From Sphingomonas morindae (GTDB lineage Bacteria; Pseudomonadota; Alphaproteobacteria; Sphingomonadales; Sphingomonadaceae): 64,000 bases of DNA. The position numbers were made by a program, and so were the translations under genes. Under the pieces are notes generated by a model that saw only the letters and a list, made by a program, of their open reading frames with translations, searched no databases and had not been told where the DNA came from. The stretch's first letter is position 1; the number at the start of each line of letters is the position of its first letter. Positions 58,265 through 64,000 of this stretch are shown here, piece after piece. The stretch lies in contig NZ_CP084930.1 of NCBI RefSeq assembly GCF_023822065.1, forward strand, positions 310,001-374,000. Reading direction: 5' to 3'.

Positions 58265-58322
58265 GCCGGGCCGGCGCGCGTGCGGGCGGGGCCGAGATGC
58301 CGCCGCCCGCCTGCGCGGCGGA

Positions 58323-60653
58323 TCAGCCCGCCGGGGTTTCGGGATCGGCGGTGGTGCCGGCCGATCCCATCACCGGCAGGCTGGTGAAGGCATCGGGCGC
58401 GTGCCAGCTCGCCGGCAGCGTCAGCGCCGGCAGCGTCACGCCCGCGCGCGCGGTCAGATCGCGCGAGGAGGCGCCGAGCGCCACCTCGTAGCGGCCCGCC
58501 GGCCGCGACCAGCCCCGGCCCTCGGCGAAAGTGGCGAGCAGGCGCGGATCGACGCGCACGCTCAGCGTGCGGCTCTCGCCCGGCCGCAGCGCGACCTTGG
58601 CGAAGGCGCCGAGCCGGCGCGGCGCCTCCCAGCCGGCGCCGGCCGGCGGCGAGACATAGACCTGCGGCACATCCATGCCCGCGCGCGCGCCGCTGTTGGT
58701 GACGGTGAAGCGCACGGTGACATTGCCATCCGCCGCCGGCGCGGCGCTGAGCCCGCTATAGCGGAAGCGCGTGTAGGACAGGCCGTGGCCGAAGGGAAAG
58801 GCCGGGGTCAGGCCCTTGGCATCGAACCAGCGATAGCCGACCTGCGCGCCCTCCGGATACTGCACGTCGAACATCTGGTTGGCGGGCAGCCCCACGCCGT
58901 CCAGCGTGCGCCGCGGCAGCTGATCGGTGCTCGCCAGGAAGCTCACCGGGAGCCGGCCCGAGGGATTGGCCGCGCCGACCAGCACATCGGCGATCGCCTC
59001 GCCGCCATGCGTGCCGGGATACCAGGCCTCGACGATGGCGGCGGTGCGATCGGCCCAGGGCATCAGCACGGGGCCGCCGGTTTCCAGCACCACCACGGTA
59101 CGCGGATTGGCGGCGGCGACCGCCTGCACCAGCGCATCCTGCCCGGCGTCCAGCGCGACCGGATAGTCCTGGCTTTCGGCCATCCACTGGGTGACGAACA
59201 CGATCGCCACATCGCTGTCGCGCGCCAGCGCGGCGGCGGCGGCGGGATCGGTTCCGGCATCGAAGCGCACCGTCGCCTGCGGCGCGCGCGCGGCCAGCGC
59301 CTTCATCGGCGAGGAGGGCAGATAGACGATCGGGCCGGGCCAGCTGGTCGGCGTCAGCCCGGGCACGGCGTTGCCGCCCTGCGGATAGACCTGCGCGGAG
59401 CCGCCGCCCGACAGCACGCCGGCATCGGCATGGCCGCCGATCACCGCGATGCGGCGCGCGCTCGCCGCCAGCGGCAGCACGTCGCCCGCATTGCGCAGCA
59501 GCACGATGCCCTCGCGCGCCGCCGCCTCGGCCACCTTGGCGTGCGCCTCGAAATCGATCGGCGCGAGCGCCACCGGATCGTCCATCACGCCCTTGGCGAA
59601 CATCGCCCAGAGGATGCGGCGCGCCATATCGTCCAGCCGCGCGGCGGGAACCTGGCCGCCCCGGATCGCGGCGGCGAGCTTGTCCCCGAAATAGATCTCG
59701 CTCGTCTTGTGATAGCCGGTTTCCTGGTCGAGCCCGGCATTGGCGGCCTGAACGGTCGAATGGGTGGCGCCCCAATCGGACATGACAAAGCCCTTCCAGC
59801 CCCAGTCGCCCTTGAGCACGCGGTTGAGCAGCCAGTCATTCTCGCAGGAATAGTCGCCATTCACATGATTATAGGCGCACATGATCGAGCCCGCGTCGGA
59901 CCGCTCGAGCGCGATCTCGAAGGCGAGCAGATCGGACATGCGGGCGGCGTCGCGATCAATCACCGAGTTGAGGATGCCGCGCCCGGTTTCCTGATCGTTG
60001 ATCGCATAATGCTTCACGGTCGAGATGATGTGGTTCGATTCGATGCCGCGCACCGCCGCGCCGATCACCGTGCCCGCGAGCAGCGGATCCTCGCCGCCAT
60101 ATTCGAAGGTGCGGCCGTTGCGCGGATCGCGCATCAGGTCCACGCCGCCGGCCAGCATCTCGTTGAAGCCCGAGGCGCGCGCCTCGGCGCCGATCATCGC
60201 GCCACCGGCATAGGCGAGCGCCGGGTTCCAGCTCGCCGCCAGCGCGATCCCCGAGGCCAGCGCGGTGCGCGGCAACGGCTTCTCGCGCACCGCATTCTGC
60301 GTCGCCACGCCCACGCCGGCATCGGTCTGCCATTGCGGCGGAATGCCGAGCCGGGGCACGCCCGGAACAAAGCCCGCCGAGCCATAGCGCGCGAGCGGAT
60401 CGGCCTTGAAGCCGCCCTGCCCGTCATCGGTGCCGAACCAGCCGGTGACGAGGCGCAGCTTTTCGGCCTGGGTCATGGCGGCGAGCAGCAGCGCGGCGCG
60501 CTGCTCGGCGGGGAGGCCATGATTCTGCCAGGGCCCGGCCACCGGCGTGGCGGGCGCGGCGGCGGGGGCGCGGCGCGGCGCGGCGCCTGCGGGCACCACC
60601 GTCCCCATCGCCGCCGTTGCCAGCATGAGCTTGATCGTCCGCCGGATGCGCAT
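58323..60653 (-). CDS. Glycoside hydrolase family 3 beta-glucosidase-like enzyme
   Basis: This 776 aa secreted enzyme has a signal peptide (IKLMLATAAMGTVVPAGAA). The GH3 N-terminal barrel includes SNHIISTVKHYAINDQE and the nucleophile Asp in GFVMSDWGATHS. The C-terminal alpha/beta sandwich and a fibronectin-III-like domain follow (VRFTVTNSGARAGMDVPQVYVSPP). It should release glucose or related sugars from beta-linked glycosides in the periplasm. GGAGACAAGGCG precedes ATG 60653. It faces the cupin/oxidoreductase set. Confidence 0.9.
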   Translation of the reverse strand: MRIRRTIKLMLATAAMGTVVPAGAAPRRAPAAAPATPVAGPWQNHGLPAEQRAALLLAAMTQAEKLRLVTGWFGTDDGQGGFKADPLARYGSAGFVPGVPRLGIPPQWQTDAGVGVATQNAVREKPLPRTALASGIALAASWNPALAYAGGAMIGAEARASGFNEMLAGGVDLMRDPRNGRTFEYGGEDPLLAGTVIGAAVRGIESNHIISTVKHYAINDQETGRGILNSVIDRDAARMSDLLAFEIALERSDAGSIMCAYNHVNGDYSCENDWLLNRVLKGDWGWKGFVMSDWGATHSTVQAANAGLDQETGYHKTSEIYFGDKLAAAIRGGQVPAARLDDMARRILWAMFAKGVMDDPVALAPIDFEAHAKVAEAAAREGIVLLRNAGDVLPLAASARRIAVIGGHADAGVLSGGGSAQVYPQGGNAVPGLTPTSWPGPIVYLPSSPMKALAARAPQATVRFDAGTDPAAAAALARDSDVAIVFVTQWMAESQDYPVALDAGQDALVQAVAAANPRTVVVLETGGPVLMPWADRTAAIVEAWYPGTHGGEAIADVLVGAANPSGRLPVSFLASTDQLPRRTLDGVGLPANQMFDVQYPEGAQVGYRWFDAKGLTPAFPFGHGLSYTRFRYSGLSAAPAADGNVTVRFTVTNSGARAGMDVPQVYVSPPAGAGWEAPRRLGAFAKVALRPGESRTLSVRVDPRLLATFAEGRGWSRPAGRYEVALGASSRDLTARAGVTLPALTLPASWHAPDAFTSLPVMGSAGTTADPETPAG

Positions 60654-60767
60654 CGCCTTGTCTCCACCCTGTGGGCCGCGCCTCGTTCCGGACGCGCTTC
60701 GGCTCCTGCGACAGGATGCCGGGGCTGGCAAGCGGCTCCGGGTCCTAAACCGGGCGATTTCGGCCAG

Positions 60768-60995
60768 TTAGCCGCTGATGAGCGGATGGCGGGCGCGCAG
60801 CCCGTCGATCGCGCGGGTGGCGGCCTGCACCTCGTCAACGCCGCCGCTCGGGAACATCTCCCAATTGCAGTGCGGATGCGTCTCGCGCGCATAGAGGCGC
60901 ACCTCGCCCAAGATCCGCCGCCAATGGCCGCGCGCGCCGCCATGGCGGCGGACAAGCTCGGTGATCAGCGTCTCGCGCAGATCGCTTCGGGTCAT
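60768..60995 (-). CDS. Small hypothetical protein, 75 aa, divergent from SOS-box gene
   Basis: This is a short basic-then-acidic protein starting MTRSDLRETLITELVRRHG with a RILGEVRLYARETHPHCNWEMFPSGG middle and a helical end. The Cys, His and Trp content in HPHCNWEMFP is unusual for its size. I recognise no family. It starts 62 bases from a perfect GTTC-N7-GTTC box shared with the gene on the other strand, so SOS control is likely. Confidence 0.55.
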   Translation of the reverse strand: MTRSDLRETLITELVRRHGGARGHWRRILGEVRLYARETHPHCNWEMFPSGGVDEVQAATRAIDGLRARHPLISG

Positions 60996-61056
60996 GCCGC
61001 CCCAGGTGGAGAGCGGCGGCGCGCCTGTCCAGAGGGCGCGCGCGGGCTTGACCTTT

Positions 61057-61071
61057 GTTCCTGTTATGTTC
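61057..61071. promoter_or_regulatory. LexA/SOS box, alphaproteobacterial type
   Basis: GTTC, seven bases, GTTC is the exact direct-repeat operator of alphaproteobacterial LexA. It lies between two divergent small genes and directly after a TTGACC at 61049-61054, a position where LexA would block promoter use. Confidence 0.75.
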
Positions 61072-61120
61072 CAATGGCGCAGGTCGCACTGGCGCGACGA
61101 GTCGATCGGAAGGCTTTGAG

Positions 61121-61318
61121 ATGCAGCATGATCTCGCGCTGCGGGCGGCAGCGCGCGCGATCTACGACACCTGCTACCCGAGCGAGGAATGGGCGCCTGT
61201 CCCGTTCGACGAGGCGGAGCGGCACGGCACCATCCATTATCGCCAGGCGGTGGCGGCCGCCCAGGCGGCGAAGCTGCGGCTCGCGCCGCCGCGCGCCGAT
61301 CAGCTCGCCCTGTTCTGA
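61121..61318 (+). CDS. Small hypothetical protein, 65 aa, behind SOS box
   Basis: This protein starts MQHDLALRAAARAIYDTCYP and has a compact helical look with WAPVPFDEAERHGTIHYRQAV in the middle and a hydrophobic end LALF. The Q-LALF ending resembles a beta-clamp-binding peptide (QL-x-LF), which fits SOS proteins that act at the replication fork. That is inference. A GGAAGG ribosome site precedes the ATG by seven bases. Confidence 0.6.
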   Translation: MQHDLALRAAARAIYDTCYPSEEWAPVPFDEAERHGTIHYRQAVAAAQAAKLRLAPPRADQLALF

Positions 61319-61327
61319 TCCCAGCGG

Positions 61328-61492
61328 TCAGGCGCCGCCGATGCCGCGTACCACCTTGCCGGTGCCCTCGCAGGTGGGGCACGCCCCCTGATCGCTGCGG
61401 CCGCTGCCATGGCAGGTGGGGCAGAGATCCTCGCCGGTGCCGGGCGTGCCGGGCGCGGCCTCGTCGCCGGGGTGAAGCGGACCGTCGGACAT
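61328..61492 (-). CDS. Small zinc-finger-like protein (DnaJ-type CxxCxGxG motifs)
   Basis: This 54 aa protein has CPTCHGSG and CPTCEGTG, two copies of the DnaJ zinc-ribbon motif, after an acidic Pro/Gly N-terminus (MSDGPLHPGDEAAPG). It lacks a J domain. It probably binds one zinc ion and might interact with a chaperone; neighbouring grpE and hrcA make that attractive. AGGGA precedes ATG 61492. Confidence 0.7.
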   Translation of the reverse strand: MSDGPLHPGDEAAPGTPGTGEDLCPTCHGSGRSDQGACPTCEGTGKVVRGIGGA

Positions 61493-61535
61493 GGCTGTTT
61501 CCCTCACTGTCTCGCCGCCCCAACGCAAGCGCACG

Positions 61536-61568
61536 AAAAAAGCCGCACGGGCGCATACCCGTGCGGCT
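61536..61568 (-). terminator. Rho-independent terminator after grpE
   Basis: AGCCGCACGGG pairs with CCCGTGCGGCT (11 bp) around a six-base loop and is followed on the minus strand by a T-run of six. Confidence 0.9.
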
Positions 61569-61599
61569 TGCGATGCCGGCCCGGCGAGGGCGCGGCGGT

Positions 61600-62175
61600 T
61601 CAGGCCTTGATATCGACCCCGCCGGCCTCGCCCGCCTTGGCGACGCCGACCATGGCCGGCCGCAGCAGCCGGTCCTTGATCATCCAGCCCGACTGCATCT
61701 CGTGCACGACGGTGCCCGGCACCTGGCCGGCGGTGGCGTCCATTTCCATGATCGCCTGATGCTTGTTGGGATCGAGCGGCTGGCCGAGCGCGACGATGCG
61801 GGTGATGCCGTTGCGCTGGAACACCGTCTCCAGCTCCTTGGCGGTCATCTCGATGCCCGTCACCAGCGCCTTGAAGCGCTCGTCGCCGCGCAGCTCGTCA
61901 GGAATGGTGGCGAGCGCGCGGGTCATGTTGTCGGAGACGGACAGCAGATCGCGGGCGAAGCTGGTGGTGGCATAGGCGCGCGCATCGGCCATCTCGCGCT
62001 CGGTCCGGCGGCGCAGATTCTGCATCTCCGCCTGGGTGTAGAGCAGCTGGTTGCGCTGCTCCTCCAGCTCGGCGCGCAACGCGGCGGTCTCGTCCTGGGC
62101 GGCCACCTCGGGGGCTGCCTCTGCCGTTTCCTCGCGCAGCGTCTCGTCGGAATTGGTCGTGTCGTTCACGGTCAT
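61600..62175 (-). CDS. grpE: Nucleotide exchange factor GrpE
   Basis: This exchange factor of DnaK has 191 aa with an acidic disordered N-terminus, a long coiled coil (ETAALRAELEEQRNQLLYTQAEMQNLRRR) and the beta-domain PLDPNKHQAIMEMDATAGQVPGTVVHEMQSGWMIKDRLLRPAMVGVAK split over the last third. It overlaps the hrcA stop (ATGA), giving the operon hrcA-grpE, ended by a strong terminator. Confidence 0.96.
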   Translation of the reverse strand: MTVNDTTNSDETLREETAEAAPEVAAQDETAALRAELEEQRNQLLYTQAEMQNLRRRTEREMADARAYATTSFARDLLSVSDNMTRALATIPDELRGDERFKALVTGIEMTAKELETVFQRNGITRIVALGQPLDPNKHQAIMEMDATAGQVPGTVVHEMQSGWMIKDRLLRPAMVGVAKAGEAGGVDIKA

Positions 62176-63215
62176 GTCATCAACCTGGAAAGCGTATGGG
62201 CGGTGAAATCCACCATGGGCACCACGCGCGCATAGTTCAACCGTGTCGGCCCGATAACCCCCACCACACCGACCACCTGCCCCTCCGCCCCGCGATAGGG
62301 CGCGGCGACGATCGACGAGCCGGACAGCGCGAAAAGCTTGTTTTCCGAGCCGATGAAGATTTTGGTGGCGGAGCCTTCGCGGGCGCTGTCCAGCAGCCGG
62401 GCGATCTCCTCCTTGCCCTCCAGCTCGTCGAGCAGCTGGCGCACGCGCTCGAGATCCTCGGCCGCCTGGGTATCGATGAGATTGGCCTGGCCGCGCACGA
62501 TCAGCACCGGCCGGGCGCGGCCGTCGGTGCTCCACAGGGCCAGGCCGCGCTCCACCAGCTCGCGGCTCACCCGGTCCAGCGCGGCGCGGTCCAGCCCGAT
62601 CTCGGCGGTGATCCGCGCCCGCGCTTCGCCCAGCGTGAGCCCGGCAAAGGCCGTGCTGATATAATTGGCCGCCTCGTTCAGCGCGGCGGGCGGGGTGCCC
62701 GGCGGCAGCGCGACGACGCGATTCTCCACGCTGCCATCGGCGCCCACCAGCACCGCCAGCGCCTGATCCTGGCTGAGCGGGACAAAGCCGAACTGGCGCA
62801 GCACCGCCTCGCGCTTGGGCACCAGCACCAGCCCGGCGCAGGCGGACAGGCCGGAGAGCACGGCGCCGGCGGCGGCCAGCGCATCCTCGATCGGCCCGCC
62901 GCGCCCGATGCCGCGCTCGATCGCGCTGCGCTCCTCGGACGAAGGCTCGGCCGCCTGCATCATGCCGTCGACGAACAGGCGCAGTCCCGTCTCGGTCGGC
63001 AGCCGGCCGGCGGAGACGTGCGGCGCGGCGAGCAGGCCGGCCTCCTCCAGATCCTGCATGACATTGCGGATCGAGGCGGGCGACAGGTTGAGGCCCGACA
63101 GATGCGAGATGGTCCGCGAGCCGACCGGGGTGCCGGAGCGCAGATAGCTTTCCACCACCACGCGGAACACCGTCCGCGCCCGTTCCGACAATTCGGGATA
63201 GGCCTGCCCGCGCAT
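62172..63215 (-). CDS. hrcA: Heat-inducible transcription repressor HrcA
   Basis: This repressor of CIRCE-controlled chaperone genes has 347 aa: an N-terminal winged helix (SHLSGLNLSPASIRNVMQDLEEAGLL) and a GAF-like inserted domain (NKLFALSGSSIVAAPYRGAEGQVVGVVGVIGPTRLNYARVVP split). ATG 63215 begins 6 bases after a TACATT box, so the mRNA is predicted to be leaderless; the upstream ATG 63254 would lie before that promoter. No CIRCE repeat was seen in the window, so its targets lie elsewhere (for example groESL). Confidence 0.95.
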   Translation of the reverse strand: MRGQAYPELSERARTVFRVVVESYLRSGTPVGSRTISHLSGLNLSPASIRNVMQDLEEAGLLAAPHVSAGRLPTETGLRLFVDGMMQAAEPSSEERSAIERGIGRGGPIEDALAAAGAVLSGLSACAGLVLVPKREAVLRQFGFVPLSQDQALAVLVGADGSVENRVVALPPGTPPAALNEAANYISTAFAGLTLGEARARITAEIGLDRAALDRVSRELVERGLALWSTDGRARPVLIVRGQANLIDTQAAEDLERVRQLLDELEGKEEIARLLDSAREGSATKIFIGSENKLFALSGSSIVAAPYRGAEGQVVGVVGVIGPTRLNYARVVPMVDFTAHTLSRLMT

Positions 63216-63221
63216 GGGCCG

Positions 63222-63250
63222 AATGTAGGAAAGCCGCGCACCGCGCTCAA
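63222..63250 (-). promoter_or_regulatory. hrcA-grpE promoter (leaderless)
   Basis: TTGAGC, a 17-base spacer and TACATT on the minus strand, with six bases to the hrcA ATG. Confidence 0.55.
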
Positions 63251-63352
63251 CCATGGATCGCGCCGCCGGCGCCCAAATCGCTTCCACCCGGGCGCAATGG
63301 GTTCTAGAGCCGCGGTCCGACACGATCCTTCTCGAAGACCATAGGAGCAGCC

Positions 63353-64000
63353 ATGCGTCCCTCCGGCCGCGCGCCCGACCAGATGCGCGTCATCACCATC
63401 GAAGCCGGTGCCACGCGCCATGCCGAGGGCAGCTGCCTCATCAGCTTCGGCGATACGCGCGTGCTCGTCACCGCCAGCGTCGAGGAGCGCGTGCCGCCCT
63501 TTCTGCGCGGCAAGGGCCAGGGCTGGGTGACGGCCGAATATGGCATGCTGCCCCGCGCCACCCATACGCGCGGCAGCCGCGAGGCCGCCAAGGGCAAGCA
63601 ATCGGGCCGCACCCAGGAGATCCAGCGGCTGATCGGCCGCAGCCTGCGCAGCGTGTGCGACATGACCCTGCTCGGCGAGCGGCAGATCACCATCGATTGC
63701 GACGTGATCCAGGCCGATGGCGGGACGCGCACCGCCTCCATCTCGGGCGGCTGGGTGGCGCTGCGGATCGCGGTGGACAAGCTGCTCGCCGAGGGCAAGC
63801 TGGCCGCCGATCCGATCACCACCCAGGTCGCCGCGGTCTCCTGCGGCGTGCATGAGGGCACGCCCGTGCTCGACCTCGACTATATCGAGGATTCGGCGGC
63901 CCATGTGGACGGCAATTTCGTGCTGCTCGCCAACGGCCATATGGCCGAGGTGCAGGCGACCGCCGAAGGGGCGGCCTATGACGAGGAAGCGCTGCTGCGC
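63353..64000 (+). CDS. rph: Ribonuclease PH (3' part beyond the window)
   Basis: This phosphorolytic 3'-5' exoribonuclease trims tRNA precursors; only the first 216 codons are present. Seen are [27 protein letters not shown] split as the family start, [31 protein letters not shown] and GRSLRSVCD, then [18 protein letters not shown] with the catalytic Asp region. AGGAG lies six bases before the ATG. It is divergent from hrcA. Confidence 0.96.
   Translation, partial: MRPSGRAPDQMRVITIEAGATRHAEGSCLISFGDTRVLVTASVEERVPPFLRGKGQGWVTAEYGMLPRATHTRGSREAAKGKQSGRTQEIQRLIGRSLRSVCDMTLLGERQITIDCDVIQADGGTRTASISGGWVALRIAVDKLLAEGKLAADPITTQVAAVSCGVHEGTPVLDLDYIEDSAAHVDGNFVLLANGHMAEVQATAEGAAYDEEALLR

Noticed and set aside
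62172-63352. CIRCE element expected near hrcA or dnaK.
   Set aside because: No TTAGCACTC-N9-GAGTGCTAA repeat was found at hrcA, grpE or dnaK.

Overview
The window looks like chromosomal DNA of a sphingomonad (Alphaproteobacteria, Sphingomonadales). The evidence is very high GC, short intergenic gaps, many 1-4 base start/stop overlaps, and a serine palmitoyltransferase whose length (420 residues) and active-site numbering (His159, Lys265) match the Sphingomonas paucimobilis enzyme. No IS element, prophage, rRNA operon or CRISPR array was seen. All calls come from reading the sequence and its translations; no database search was run.

Layout. 0-9.8 kb: PilZ protein, DAACS transporter, two membrane-anchored LuxR-type HTH proteins, a RadC-like protein, tRNA-Ser(CGA), hspQ, rplU-rpmA, obg and proB. 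9.8-21.4 kb: a sphingolipid island with a CerR-like reductase, a dedicated ACP, serine palmitoyltransferase, a hybrid histidine kinase, a three-gene operon (DUF2141 protein, lipid kinase, Tam41-like nucleotidyltransferase), an LptF/LptG pair, a fatty-acid-hydroxylase-family enzyme and a bacterial-ceramide-synthase-like GNAT protein. 21.4-26.8 kb: M28 peptidase, exonuclease III, a three-gene envelope operon with an M48 protease, and tRNA-Val(CAC). 27-35.8 kb: a minus-strand proteostasis block (tig, GT2, clpP, clpX, parA-like, lon, hupB) and tRNA-Leu(TAG). 36-44.3 kb: LacX-like epimerase, gatCAB, a DUF3089 hydrolase, ruvX, pyrB and a dihydroorotase-like gene that has lost metal-ligand motifs. 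44.4-49 kb: a ParA/RHH-like/SPOR operon, a Sel1-SPOR protein, a small zincin-like protein and a PCuAC copper chaperone. 49-54.4 kb: dnaK-dnaJ, a parallel beta-helix protein and a second exonuclease III. 54.4-64 kb: SirB1-like protein, a tiny ORF with a near-perfect Shine-Dalgarno, a sugar-related cupin/Gfo-Idh-MocA/VOC set facing a GH3 glucosidase, an apparent SOS-controlled divergent pair, then grpE-hrcA and the start of rph.

How the genes work together. The island could supply long-chain base synthesis, N-acylation, 3-oxo reduction, hydroxylation, head-group activation and possibly outer-membrane export of a sphingolipid. This fits organisms whose outer leaflet carries glycosphingolipid instead of LPS. 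Chaperone and protease genes (tig/clpXP/lon, dnaKJ, grpE/hrcA, hspQ) lie in several separate blocks.

The most unusual items are the Tam41-like/lipid-kinase and LptFG genes inside the island, the 23-codon ORF with a heat-shock-like promoter, the SOS-box pair of unknown small proteins, the trigger factor with a 41-residue alternating-His tract, and a recurring promoter layout whose -10 box ends 6-8 bases before the start codon and predicts leaderless mRNAs.
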